Shown here piece by piece: positions 16,940 through 25,540 of a DNA stretch of 64,000 bases (position 1 is its first letter; each line of letters opens with the position of its first letter). The DNA comes from Myxococcales bacterium UBA1660. Lineage in GTDB: Bacteria > Myxococcota_A > Polyangia > Polyangiales > Houyiibacteriaceae. Made by a program: the position numbers and the translations under genes. The stretch is from contig DCLA01000102.1 of NCBI GenBank assembly GCA_002320815.1, positions 1-64,000 of the forward strand. Reading direction: 5' to 3'. Below the pieces are notes generated by a model. The model had not been told where the DNA came from. It was given only the letters and a program-made list of their open reading frames with translations, and ran no database searches.

Positions 16940-19621
16940 AATTTCGTTTGGGTCGCCGTGTTGGTCGCGGCGCTGCCGGCCAGCGCGCAGGACGTGGGCG
17001 AGCCGCCGGCGTCGACGGAGCCCGGCGCGGTCACCGACGACGAGGGTGAGGGCGACTCGGGGACGGCGGCCGACGAGGACGGTGCGCACGATGATCCGTC
17101 CGACGAGAGTGCGGTCGACGAAGGGGCGGCCGACGAGGCGGCGGTGGTACCGCCGCGGGTGCTCGCGATGGCGGAGCCGGTGCGGCCGCCGGAGGGGGGC
17201 GACGCCGAGGTGCGGGTGCTGCTGCGCATCACGGTGGGCGTCGAGGGTCAGGTGACCGACGCCGAGGTGCTGGAGAGCGGCGGGCCAGGGTTCGACGCGG
17301 CGGTGCTCGAGGCGGTCCGTGCGGCGCGCTTCGAGCCGGCGCGGCGCGGCGACCAGGCGATCCCGGTGCGGCTGCCCTACCAGTACGTCTTCCCTGCGCG
17401 GGTGACCGGCGAAGCGCCCGGCGGCGTGACGCCGAGGTCGAGTGGGGTGGCCGGCGTCGACCCCGACGCGGTCACCGACGCCGACGACGACGCGCTCACC
17501 GGCGCCGAGCCCGGCGTGCTCGCCGATGCAGAAGACGCGGTCACCGGCGCCGACCCGGACACCACCGAGGACGATGCGCTCGACGACGCGCCCGCGTTTG
17601 GCGCCGAGGGGTCGGTGCGCTCGGCGGCGGAAGAGCGCCGGCATTCGGCCGAGGCGGTCGACGTGGTGGACCTGGACGACGCGCAGACGCGGACGGCGGA
17701 CCTGGGCGAGGTGCTGGCGCGTACCGACGGGGTGACGGTGCGACGCTCGGGCGGGCTGGGCAGCGCGGAGCGGGTGTCGCTGGTGGGCCTGGAGGGGCGC
17801 CAGATCCGCTACTTCCTGGACGGCATCCCGCTGCGCTACATGGGCTTCGCCTCCGGGTTGGCCAACATCCCGGTGGGCCTGGTGGACCGCATCGAGATCT
17901 TCCGCGGGGTGGTGCCCATCCGCTACGGCGCGGACGCGGTCGGCGGCGCCATCGATCTGGTGAGCGACCCGGTGCGGCGCAGCGGGGCGAGCTTCTCGTA
18001 CCAAGCGGGCTCCTTCGCGACCCATCGGCTCTCGGGGAGCGGCGAGGTGCTCCACCCGGAGACCGGGCTCTTCCTGCGCGCGGCGGCCTACCTGGACTCG
18101 GCGGAGAACGACTACGACGTGGACGTGGAGGTGGCCAACGCCTCCGGTCGCCGCGAGCCGCGCACGGTGGACCTCTTCAACGCCGACTACCGCGCCTACG
18201 GCGGGCTCCTCGAGCTCGGCGTCGCCGACCGGCCCGGCGCGCGCCTGGCGTCTATCCGGGTCTTCGGGACCCGCTACGAGCGCGGCGTGCCCCACGACAT
18301 CGCGATGAACATCCCCTACGGGGACGTCCGCTACGGGCAGGACGACGTGGGCTTCGTGGCCCGCTACGAGAACGACTTCCTCCGGGACCGGCTGACCCTG
18401 GCCCTGGCGGCCGGGTTCGTGACCCACCGGATCAGCTTCCGCGACGAGGGCACCTGCCGCTGGAACTGGCTGGAGCAGTGTGTCCGCGAGCTCGACCCGC
18501 CGGGCGAGATGGGCGGCATCGTGGCCGGCGGCCGGCACCTGCGCACCGCCGAGCGCAGCACCTACGCGCGTGCCAACCTCACCTATCGCCCGGCGGAGCA
18601 CCACGCGCTCACGCTCTCCATCAGCCCGGACTTCGACTTCCGTGAGACCGAGGGCGCCACCGTGGCCACCGGGTTGCTCACCGGGACCTCCACCCGCGAG
18701 ATGGTGGTCGCCGGGCTCGCGTGGGACCTGCGCTTCGCCGAGCGCTTCGAGAACTCGCTCTTCGTGAAGGGCTACTGGCAGCGGCTCACCGCCGACGAGC
18801 TCAACGGGATGGGCGTGGTGACCCACGTGGCCGACGAGGCCGCGCCCGGCGTCGGCGATTCGCTGCGGGTGGACCTCGGCCGCGACGTGTACCTCAAGGC
18901 CTCCTACGAGTGGGCCACGCGGATGCCCGCCAGCGACGAGTACTTCGGCGACGGCATCCGCACGGTGCCCAGCTTCCAGCTGGTGCCCGAGCGGAGCCAC
19001 AACGTGAACCTGGCGCTGAACGCGCGCACCGAGCACGCGCGCTTCGGCGAGCTGCGCACCGACGTGGCCCTCTTCGCGCGACACATCCGCGACCTGCTCT
19101 GGCGCACCGCGAGCGACGAGTCCTTCCAGTTCGAGAACATCGGGAACGTCCGCTCTCTCGGGGCGACGCTGAAGTTGGCCTACGTGTCGCCCGGCGACTG
19201 GGTCACGGTCCGCGGCACGGCGACCTACCTGGACTCGCGCAACGTCTCCACCACCGACCGCTTTGCGGACGTGAACGGCGACCGGGTGCCCAACCGGCCC
19301 TACCTCGAGGGCTCGTCCGAGGTGGCCGTGGGGGTGTCCGACTTCTTCGCCGACCACGACCGGATCACCGGGCTCTGGGGCTTCCGCTACACCCATTCGT
19401 TCTTCCTCGGCTACGAGAGCCGCGGCGGCGCGGGCACCCAGATCACCGTCCCCGACCAGTTCGTGATGTACGCGGCGCTCCGCTACGCGATCACCCGCCG
19501 GCCGCGCTCCCTCTCCGCGACGATCGAGGTCCAGAACCTCGCCGACGCCGCGGTCTTCGACTTCTACGGCGTGCAGCGCCCCGGGCGCGCGGTCTACGCG
19601 AAGCTCGCCGTCGATCTCTGA
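16925..19621 (+). CDS. TonB-dependent receptor with fused TonB C-terminal domain
   Basis: An outer-membrane receptor of 898 residues from ATG 16925, chosen because MKVIFNFVWVAVLVAALPASAQ is a complete signal peptide. Longer in-frame starts (16901, 16748) lack one at the N-terminus. A long acidic linker follows. Then comes a TonB C-terminal-like domain at about residues 80-160 (VRVLLRITVGVEGQVTDAEV, FDAAVLEAVRAARFEPA, IPVRLPYQYVF), and a second acidic linker. The plug begins near residue 245 (DLGEVLARTDGVTVRRSGGL, GIPLRYMGFASG, IEIFRGVVPIRYGADAVGGA), and a 22-strand type barrel ends in AKLAVDL. No CarboxypepD-like domain is seen. Operon partners suggest siderophore or haem uptake; the substrate is not evident. 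Confidence 0.85.
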   Translation: MKVIFNFVWVAVLVAALPASAQDVGEPPASTEPGAVTDDEGEGDSGTAADEDGAHDDPSDESAVDEGAADEAAVVPPRVLAMAEPVRPPEGGDAEVRVLLRITVGVEGQVTDAEVLESGGPGFDAAVLEAVRAARFEPARRGDQAIPVRLPYQYVFPARVTGEAPGGVTPRSSGVAGVDPDAVTDADDDALTGAEPGVLADAEDAVTGADPDTTEDDALDDAPAFGAEGSVRSAAEERRHSAEAVDVVDLDDAQTRTADLGEVLARTDGVTVRRSGGLGSAERVSLVGLEGRQIRYFLDGIPLRYMGFASGLANIPVGLVDRIEIFRGVVPIRYGADAVGGAIDLVSDPVRRSGASFSYQAGSFATHRLSGSGEVLHPETGLFLRAAAYLDSAENDYDVDVEVANASGRREPRTVDLFNADYRAYGGLLELGVADRPGARLASIRVFGTRYERGVPHDIAMNIPYGDVRYGQDDVGFVARYENDFLRDRLTLALAAGFVTHRISFRDEGTCRWNWLEQCVRELDPPGEMGGIVAGGRHLRTAERSTYARANLTYRPAEHHALTLSISPDFDFRETEGATVATGLLTGTSTREMVVAGLAWDLRFAERFENSLFVKGYWQRLTADELNGMGVVTHVADEAAPGVGDSLRVDLGRDVYLKASYEWATRMPASDEYFGDGIRTVPSFQLVPERSHNVNLALNARTEHARFGELRTDVALFARHIRDLLWRTASDESFQFENIGNVRSLGATLKLAYVSPGDWVTVRGTATYLDSRNVSTTDRFADVNGDRVPNRPYLEGSSEVAVGVSDFFADHDRITGLWGFRYTHSFFLGYESRGGAGTQITVPDQFVMYAALRYAITRRPRSLSATIEVQNLADAAVFDFYGVQRPGRAVYAKLAVDL

Positions 19622-19657
19622 ACCCCCCTTGGCTCGAGTACTCAGGAGACCCAACCG

Positions 19658-20992
19658 ATGCGAACCGACCCCATGCGAGTGTTTCTCGCGATCTTTGCCG
19701 CACTGACCTTTGCCGCTGGCTGCGGCGACGACGACGGCGACACCACCGACCCCGGTGACGACCTGCCCGGGACCGACCTGGGCGTCACCGATGACGCGGG
19801 CGGCGAGGACCCCGATGGCGGTCCTGTGCCGGAGACCATCGACCGCTACATCGCCACCGTCTACGACACCGACAGCGAGATCACCTACCTGGCCGAGCTC
19901 GACGCGCTCACCGGGACCGCGGACTTCACCGGGACCCAGGTGGTTGGCTCCACCATCGCGGTGGGCTTCGGCGACGACCCCTACGTGTATATCGGGTCCA
20001 GCGCGTCCTCGACCATCGGGCGCTACGAGTTCACCGTCGACGGCATGGTCCTCGACGAGGAGATCGACCTCCTCAACGAGGGCACCACCGCGACCAGCGG
20101 ATACCAGTCGCACCTGATCCTCGTGGACCGCACCAAGGCCTACTACATCGACGTGCCCAACAACCAGCTGGTCATCTGGAACCCCACCGAGATGACCATC
20201 ACCGGCAGCGAGGACTTCTCCGCGCCCATCGCCATGGCGGACATGCGCAGCGGCATCGGTGGCTTCCCGGTCCAGGTGGGCACCAAGCTCTTCTACGGCG
20301 TGGGCTGGCTGGACGCGACGACCCTCGAGGTCGTCGGCGGCGCCGCGGTGCTGGTCATCGACACCACCGACGACACCGCCGAGCTGGTGCGCGACCCGGC
20401 GCAGCGCTGTGGCTACTCCTTCTCCGTGGCCGAGGGCACCGACGGCCTCTACGTGGCCACCGAGGCCTACGGCGCGGCCTCCCACGCGCTCGGCGACTCG
20501 GAGTTCGAGCCCTGCATGGTGCGCTTCGATCCCGAGGCGGAGACCTTCGACGCGAGCTACGAGCAGGATCTGACCGCGCTGGTCGACGGCGCCCCCGCGG
20601 GCACCATCGTGCCCGGCCCCGCCGCCGGACAGGCCTACCTGCGGGTGCTCGACGAGAGCGCGCTGCCCTGCACGCTGGCCCAGTGGTCCATGGGCGACGC
20701 CTCCTGCCCCGCCGGCGGCGGCGGGCCCCGGGCGCGCCTGATGAGCATCCAGCCGGCGTGGAAGTGGTTCGAGCTCACCCTGGGTGACGAGGCCGCGGCC
20801 ACCGAGATGCCCGAGGCCGCGCTGACCTCCGGCGCCACCCTGGGCATCCAGACGGGCACCGAGGTCCTGGTGCCGGAGTTCGCCGACTCGACCACCGACA
20901 TCCGGGACTTCACCGGCAACACCTACGGCGACATCGTGGTCGAGAGCCCGGGCACCATCCGCTCGGTGATCCACGTCAGCCGCACCGAGTGA
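19658..20992 (+). CDS. Propeller-like lipoprotein of an iron-uptake operon (DUF4374-like)
   Basis: A 444-residue lipoprotein. An AGGAG (19644-19648) nine bases upstream supports the ATG at 19658. The signal MRVFLAIFAALTFAAGC precedes a GDDD tract. The mature protein has repeated strand-rich segments (YIATVYDTD, YVYIGSSASSTIGRYEF, AYYIDVPNNQLVIWNP, LYVATEAYG, RSVIHVSRTE) like a seven-bladed propeller. This resembles the DUF4374 lipoproteins that accompany TonB-dependent receptors and PepSY proteins in iron-uptake loci. It starts 36 bp after the receptor. Its likely role is cell-surface or periplasmic capture of the iron ligand; the family assignment is from recollection of pattern and context. 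Confidence 0.6.
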   Translation: MRTDPMRVFLAIFAALTFAAGCGDDDGDTTDPGDDLPGTDLGVTDDAGGEDPDGGPVPETIDRYIATVYDTDSEITYLAELDALTGTADFTGTQVVGSTIAVGFGDDPYVYIGSSASSTIGRYEFTVDGMVLDEEIDLLNEGTTATSGYQSHLILVDRTKAYYIDVPNNQLVIWNPTEMTITGSEDFSAPIAMADMRSGIGGFPVQVGTKLFYGVGWLDATTLEVVGGAAVLVIDTTDDTAELVRDPAQRCGYSFSVAEGTDGLYVATEAYGAASHALGDSEFEPCMVRFDPEAETFDASYEQDLTALVDGAPAGTIVPGPAAGQAYLRVLDESALPCTLAQWSMGDASCPAGGGGPRARLMSIQPAWKWFELTLGDEAAATEMPEAALTSGATLGIQTGTEVLVPEFADSTTDIRDFTGNTYGDIVVESPGTIRSVIHVSRTE

Positions 20993-20996
20993 CCCC

Positions 20997-21030
20997 TCGA
21001 GCGCGCGCGGCTTCGGTCGCGCGCGCTCGA
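20997..21030 (+). terminator. 15-bp stem with UUCG tetraloop inside the iron operon
   Basis: A nearly perfect inverted repeat: arms 20997-21011 and 21016-21030 (13 perfect pairs from TCGAGCGCGCGCG, then a G-T and a C-G pair) closed by a C(UUCG)G tetraloop. It starts 4 bp after the lipoprotein stop. No U-run follows, so it may be an RNA-stability or partial-termination element that lowers expression of the downstream membrane genes rather than a full terminator. Confidence 0.7.
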
Positions 21031-21116
21031 CCGCTGGTCTCTCCGTCGGCGCGCCGGCGGGGAGACGAGCGGTCGAGCCCCTCGCTCCCCCGTCTCTCGC
21101 GCTCCTGCGCCGCCGG

Positions 21117-21401
21117 ATGCCCATGAACTACCTCGTCCTCCTCGGTCTCCTCGTCGCCGTCCTCGGCTGCGTGGGGATCTACCTGAGCTCCCCGCGGCAG
21201 CGCTGGCTGCGCACCCCCTTGCCCGCGCGGAGCGCGCGCGGCTCCGGTTTCGCGCTGCTGGTGGGGGCCTGGTCCCTCTGGGCGCTGGAGCTGCATCCGC
21301 TCACCGCGACCTACGTGCTCCTGACCACGGTGATGGCGCACTTCGTGGTGCTCCCCTACCTGGGCGCCTATGTGGCCCTGCGGCGGGAGGGCGCGCGATG
21401 A
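21117..21401 (+). CDS. DUF3325-like small membrane protein
   Basis: A 94-residue protein with three hydrophobic segments (YLVLLGLLVAVLGCVGIYL, GSGFALLVGAWSLWALEL, YVLLTTVMAHFVVLPYLGAY). The pattern fits DUF3325, a family of small inner-membrane proteins encoded beside TonB-dependent siderophore receptors and PepSY proteins. Its end overlaps the next gene by 4 bp (ATGA), showing translational coupling. A second Met two codons in (21123) is an equal start candidate. A role in iron-siderophore handling at the inner membrane is inferred from context. Confidence 0.65.
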   Translation: MPMNYLVLLGLLVAVLGCVGIYLSSPRQRWLRTPLPARSARGSGFALLVGAWSLWALELHPLTATYVLLTTVMAHFVVLPYLGAYVALRREGAR

Positions 21402-21808
21402 AAGCCGCGACGAACGAAGTGGGCGGGCAGGCCACGCCGGGGACACAGGCCACGCCGGGTACCGAGACCGCGCCGGGGACGAAGCCCGCGCCGCGCCCCC
21501 GAGAGGCCCGGGCGAAGAGTGCGCCGGCCTCCAAGCGGGCCGCGTCGCGGCACTGGGTCAGCAAGACGCTGGCCGGCGCGCTCCTGGGGTTGGTGCTGGC
21601 GCTGGGCGTCAGCGGGGTGGTCGCCGAGCTCGCCGGCGCGGTGCCCCTGGTCATCCGGGCCCAGCTGGTCATGTGGTTGGTGGTGCCCGTGTGGCTGACG
21701 GTCTTCGCCAGCGTCTATTTCTTCCGCACCGGCGCGCGCGCCTGGGTCGGGCTGGGCGCCGCGAGCGCGCTGGTCCACGGCCTCTTCTTCGCGCTCCGGG
21801 CGCTCTGA
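21398..21808 (+). CDS. DUF3649-like membrane protein
   Basis: A 136-residue protein. The first 50 residues are a low-complexity Thr/Pro/Gly/Ala segment, unusual for the family. Three or four membrane helices follow (TLAGALLGLVLALGVSGVVA, IRAQLVMWLVVPVWLTVFAS, WVGLGAASALVHGLFFALRA). The Trp-rich pattern is that of DUF3649, annotated as an iron-uptake protein in gammaproteobacteria. It overlaps the DUF3325 gene by 4 bp and precedes the PepSY gene by 8 bp, so the three are one translational unit. Confidence 0.65.
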   Translation: MKAATNEVGGQATPGTQATPGTETAPGTKPAPRPREARAKSAPASKRAASRHWVSKTLAGALLGLVLALGVSGVVAELAGAVPLVIRAQLVMWLVVPVWLTVFASVYFFRTGARAWVGLGAASALVHGLFFALRAL

Positions 21809-21816
21809 GGTCGCCG

Positions 21817-23430
21817 ATGCGCGCCGAATCGATCCGTACCTACAAGGTCCTGCACACCTGGGTGGGCATCGTCAGCGGGATGGGGCTCTTCATCGCCTTC
21901 TTCGCCGGGGCGCTGACCATGTTCGAAGAGCCCATCACCCGCTGGGCCACGCCGCCGGGGAGCGCGCCGATGGTCCCCCTCGCCGAGACCGAGGCGCTGG
22001 TGGTGGACACCCTGGCCGCGCGGCCCGACGCGGCCCGGGACTTCACGGTGCACCTCGAGCCCACCGAGGCCGAGCCCGGCCGACTCACCTGGCACGTGCG
22101 CCCGGAGGGCGCCGGCGAGCACGCCGAGACCGGCGGTGAGCACTACTACGCTACCCGCGACGCCAGCGGCGCGCTGGTGGTCGAGGAGCACCACCCGGCC
22201 ACGGTGGGCTCGGTGATCGACACCCTGCATCGGGTGGTGGGGCTTCCCGTCGACGGGGATCCCACCCGGGCGGTGATGGGGATCCTGGCGATCCTGTATG
22301 CGCTGGCCCTGTTCTCGGGCGTGGTGATCATCGTGCCCTCGCTGGTGCGCGACCTCTTCGCGCTGCGCACCGGCAAGAACCTGAAGCGCATGTGGATGGA
22401 CGCGCACAACGCGGTGGGCGTGCTCAGCCTGCCCTTCCACGTGGTCATCGCCTGCACGGCGGTGACCTTCGCCTACCACGACGTGATCTACCTCGCTCAG
22501 GACGCGCTGGTGCACGAGGGCGAGCTGGCCACCGCCTTCCGGCCGCCGCCGCCGCCCGAGGGCACGCCGAGGGAGCGGGATCCCGCGGAGCTGCTCTCGC
22601 CCGCGGCGATCGTGGCCGTCGTTCAGGAGACCGCGCCGAGCTTCGCCATCGAGTCGCTACAGTACATCGGGGTCACCGGGCCCCGGGCGATGGTGAGGGT
22701 GTGGGGCAAGGACCCGGCGGCCATCTCCCCGCGGGCGCCCGGGGGCTTCGCGGTGGTGGATCCCTACGCCGGGCGGGTGGTGAACACCGCCTTCATGCCC
22801 GGCGCGCAGTCGCCGCCGAATCTGGTGGTCAGCAGCTTCTTCGCCCTGCACATGGGCGCCTTCGGCGGCGCGCTGATCCGCTGGGTGTACTTCGTCCTGG
22901 GGCTCGCCGGGGCCTGGCTCTTCTACACCGGCAACCTGCTCTGGGTGGAGTCCCGGCGCCGCAAGGCCCGGGGCGCGGGCCAGCCCGATCAACCCCGGGC
23001 GGTGCGCGCCATGGCCGCGGCCACGGTGGGGGTCTGCGTCGGTAGCGTGGCCGGCCTCGCCGGCGCCATCGCGGCCAGCAAGCTCTTCGCCGGAGCGCTC
23101 GACCCGCTGCTGGCCTACTACGGCGTGTTCTTCGTCGCGCTGGGCTGGGCCTTCGCGGTCGGCGGCGCCCGGGCGTCGGTGCACCTGCTGGGGCTGGCCG
23201 CGCTGCTGGCCTTCGCCATCCCGCTGGGCTCGCTGGTCGGTTGGCTCGCGCCGGGCAGCGGGCTCTGGGCCCACCCCGCGACCTGGGGGGTGGACCTCGG
23301 CGCCCTGGCGCTCGGCGGCGCGTTCGTGGCCATGGCCCGCGCCACCGCCCGGCGCGCGCGGGACGGCGCGCCGGACAGCGTGTGGGCGCTGCCGGCCCGG
23401 GGACCGGCGCCCGCCGAGGTGGCTCAGTAG
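21817..23430 (+). CDS. PepSY-associated transmembrane protein (iron-regulated)
   Basis: A 537-residue inner-membrane protein from ATG 21817. TM1 is in YKVLHTWVGIVSGMGLFIAFFAGALTMFE-type sequence, the classic PepSY_TM start with the conserved His and the E after the helix. A periplasmic PepSY-like domain (FTVHLEPTEAEPG, HYYATRDASGAL) is followed by further helices with DAHNAVGVLSLPFHVVIACT and FALHMGAFGGALIRWVYFVL, with conserved histidines that may bind haem. The C-terminus has four more helices. Homologues act as ferric-siderophore or haem reductases in uptake loci. The gene's 3' end overlaps that of a convergent lipoprotein by 7 bp, with no room for a terminator. Confidence 0.8.
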   Translation: MRAESIRTYKVLHTWVGIVSGMGLFIAFFAGALTMFEEPITRWATPPGSAPMVPLAETEALVVDTLAARPDAARDFTVHLEPTEAEPGRLTWHVRPEGAGEHAETGGEHYYATRDASGALVVEEHHPATVGSVIDTLHRVVGLPVDGDPTRAVMGILAILYALALFSGVVIIVPSLVRDLFALRTGKNLKRMWMDAHNAVGVLSLPFHVVIACTAVTFAYHDVIYLAQDALVHEGELATAFRPPPPPEGTPRERDPAELLSPAAIVAVVQETAPSFAIESLQYIGVTGPRAMVRVWGKDPAAISPRAPGGFAVVDPYAGRVVNTAFMPGAQSPPNLVVSSFFALHMGAFGGALIRWVYFVLGLAGAWLFYTGNLLWVESRRRKARGAGQPDQPRAVRAMAAATVGVCVGSVAGLAGAIAASKLFAGALDPLLAYYGVFFVALGWAFAVGGARASVHLLGLAALLAFAIPLGSLVGWLAPGSGLWAHPATWGVDLGALALGGAFVAMARATARRARDGAPDSVWALPARGPAPAEVAQ

Positions 23431-24656
23431 GCGACGGCGTCCATGGCGGCGCGGCAGGTCTCGCTGGTCTCGTAGATCCCGCCGGGCGCGTAGTCGGCGC
23501 TCCAGTTCTCGGCCCAGGTGCCCTGGATGAGCATGCTCTCGTCGTTGCGGCGCGCGGTGCCGACGAACCAGCCCATGGTGTCCACGCAGGCGGCCTCGGG
23601 ATCGAAGGTGGGCGAGGGCGCGCAGGCGTCCTGGTCGCGCCCGATGTTCGAGCCGTAGTCGGCGATGTCGTCGCTGCTGAAGCGGCAGGCGCCGTTGGTG
23701 AACGAGCCCACGGTCTGACACCCCATGCTCACGCCGTCGGCGGCGGCCTCCTCGAGGAGCGGACGGGTCTCCCACTCCGGCGCGCTCTCGTTGACGAAGA
23801 AGCGCTCCGAGCAGTTCCACATGGCCACGCCGACCTGGCTGGGTCCGTAGGTGTCCCGGGCGTGGCGGTAGAGGGCCAAGGGGGTCTCGCAGTCGGGGTC
23901 GGCGCCGAAGGGGCAGTGGCCGGCCTCGAAGACGATGGGGACGTCGAAGGCCTCCTGGTAGATGTCCATGATGGCCAGGTAGGCCGCGCGGAAGGTCTCG
24001 TCGCCGGGGTAGTCGGGAAGGTCGTCCCGGGTCACCCGGAAGTGCATCTCGTAGCCGTTGGTCATCGAGCTGATGGTGAAATAGACGCCGAGGAGCGCCT
24101 CGTGGCCGGCGACGGCGGGGCCGACCTCGTCGATGAGGAAATCGCGCAAGAGACCCTGGTAGGTGGGATCCCAGGGGGCGCAGGTCTCGCCCATGAAGCG
24201 GCCGTCGTTCACCGGGATGGTCTCGCAGGCCTCGAGCCAGCTCGGCGGGAGGTTCAGGCCCTGGCCGAGGGCCATCACCGTGTGGTCGCCGCGCGCGGCG
24301 ATGGCGTCGAGGTTGTCGACGTAGGTGTCGCGCAGCGCGTCCAGGTCGTCGCCGCAGATGTTCATCGAGCCCCGGAGCAGCGGGCCGTCGGGGGCGTTCC
24401 AGTTGGCGATGGTGCCGCAGCGGACGCCGCCGGTGGACTCGAAGCGACCGCGGATCACGTCGGCGGTGGCGGTGCCGCCGTCGGTGGGATCGCCGCCGCC
24501 GTCGGGGTCGGTCTCGCCGCCGTCGGGGTCGGTGGCCGCGTCGTCCGCCGGAAGGGCGGCGTCGTCGGCGACGGCGGCGTCCGGGGTGGCGACGGCGTCG
24601 TCGTCACCGCAGGCGGCGAGGGAGAGGAGGAGCGCGCAGAAGGTCGTGGTTCGCAT
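23424..24656 (-). CDS. Lipoprotein, possible glycoside-hydrolase-like TIM barrel
   Basis: A 410-residue lipoprotein: MRTTTFCALLLSLAAC, GDDD, then a linker rich in Asp-Gly repeats (PDGG, DPTDGG) up to residue 75. The mature part (RCGTIANWNAPDGPLLRGS, LGQGLNLPPSWLEAC, LGVYFTISSMTNGYEMHF, VPIVFEAGHCPFGADPDC, VGVAMWNCSERFFVN, MGWFVGTARRNDES, LIQGTWAENWSADY) has the rhythm of a barrel enzyme with alternating strands and helices. Polar or acidic residues sit at strand ends. No glycoside hydrolase family is recognised with certainty. It is convergent with the PepSY gene and overlaps its end. Confidence 0.5.
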   Translation of the reverse strand: MRTTTFCALLLSLAACGDDDAVATPDAAVADDAALPADDAATDPDGGETDPDGGGDPTDGGTATADVIRGRFESTGGVRCGTIANWNAPDGPLLRGSMNICGDDLDALRDTYVDNLDAIAARGDHTVMALGQGLNLPPSWLEACETIPVNDGRFMGETCAPWDPTYQGLLRDFLIDEVGPAVAGHEALLGVYFTISSMTNGYEMHFRVTRDDLPDYPGDETFRAAYLAIMDIYQEAFDVPIVFEAGHCPFGADPDCETPLALYRHARDTYGPSQVGVAMWNCSERFFVNESAPEWETRPLLEEAAADGVSMGCQTVGSFTNGACRFSSDDIADYGSNIGRDQDACAPSPTFDPEAACVDTMGWFVGTARRNDESMLIQGTWAENWSADYAPGGIYETSETCRAAMDAVAY

Positions 24657-24754
24657 CGGTACCGCGGATGGGAAAGGGGGGAAGGAGCCCTCGTCCTAGC
24701 GGAGCGCGCGGCGGATGCGGTTCACATTTCTTGCGCGGGTCGCCCCACCGCAAC

Positions 24755-25537
24755 TCAGAGGTGCGCGAGGAGCGCCAATGCCTCGCGCTCGGTGGCGTCG
24801 AGGCGCACGAAGCGGTCGGCCTCCAGCCCCATGCAGAAGGCCGAGCCCACCCGCCCGCGGCAGTTGGAGTCGATGGCTTCGCCGATGACCTCGGCCGCCG
24901 TCGCGGGCATGCGCGCCATGAGCAGGATGCAGTCCGCGGTCACCCGATCGGAGATCGCCAGGGTGCGCATCTTCCCCCGGAGGGCGGCTCCGCCGTACTG
25001 CTCGACGGTCTCTTCCAGGCCGGCCTCGCTGGGCACGTTCACGCAGATGCCGCCCACGTCGGCGTCGCCGTGGGCGATGTGGCTGAGCACCTCGGGGTAG
25101 GCACCCACGAAGAGCTCCTTGCGGAAGAGCCGGTCGGGGTCGAGGCCCCGCCGGCGCAAGAGGTCGCGCGGGAGGCGGTAGCCGGCCAGGGAGCTCTTGC
25201 CCACCCAGGCCACGGTGGTGCCGCGGAGGGTCTCCAGCGAGAGCGGCGTGTCCCGCCGGGCGATGAGGGCCGCGTGGTAGCCGACGACGCCGTGGCGCAC
25301 GCTCTGGAAGACGGCGCGCGCGTGGGGCAGGAGCCGGGCGGCGATCACCGGCGGGGCCCACACCAGGTCGGCGCGCCCGGAGAGCGCCAGGGTGGCCAGC
25401 TCGTCGTAGCTCGGGGCGACCTCCAGACCGACCTCGTGCCCCAGCTCCGCCCGCACGCTCTCCCCGATGAGCTCCAGCCGGGCTTCGCCGCGGGCGGATC
25501 CCATCGAGGGAGGGAAGACGAAGTGGAGCGGGGCCAC
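24755..25537 (-). CDS. PhnD-like periplasmic-binding-fold protein without signal peptide
   Basis: A 260-residue protein resembling the PhnD/SsuA/TauA binding fold: LHFVFPPSMGSARGEA, APSYDELATLALSGRADLVWAPP, VGYHAALIARRDTPL, LRGTTVAWVGKSSLAGYRLP, VLSHIAHGDADVGGICVN and ILLMARMPATAAEVIGEAI. It lacks any signal peptide, so it is probably cytoplasmic. No ABC permease or ATPase gene is nearby. Its start lies 4 bp after the stop of the upstream VWA lipoprotein gene, so the two are coupled. Ligand unknown; it may be a sensor or non-transport binding protein. Confidence 0.65.
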   Translation of the reverse strand: MAPLHFVFPPSMGSARGEARLELIGESVRAELGHEVGLEVAPSYDELATLALSGRADLVWAPPVIAARLLPHARAVFQSVRHGVVGYHAALIARRDTPLSLETLRGTTVAWVGKSSLAGYRLPRDLLRRRGLDPDRLFRKELFVGAYPEVLSHIAHGDADVGGICVNVPSEAGLEETVEQYGGAALRGKMRTLAISDRVTADCILLMARMPATAAEVIGEAIDSNCRGRVGSAFCMGLEADRFVRLDATEREALALLAHL

Positions 25538-25540
25538 GAC

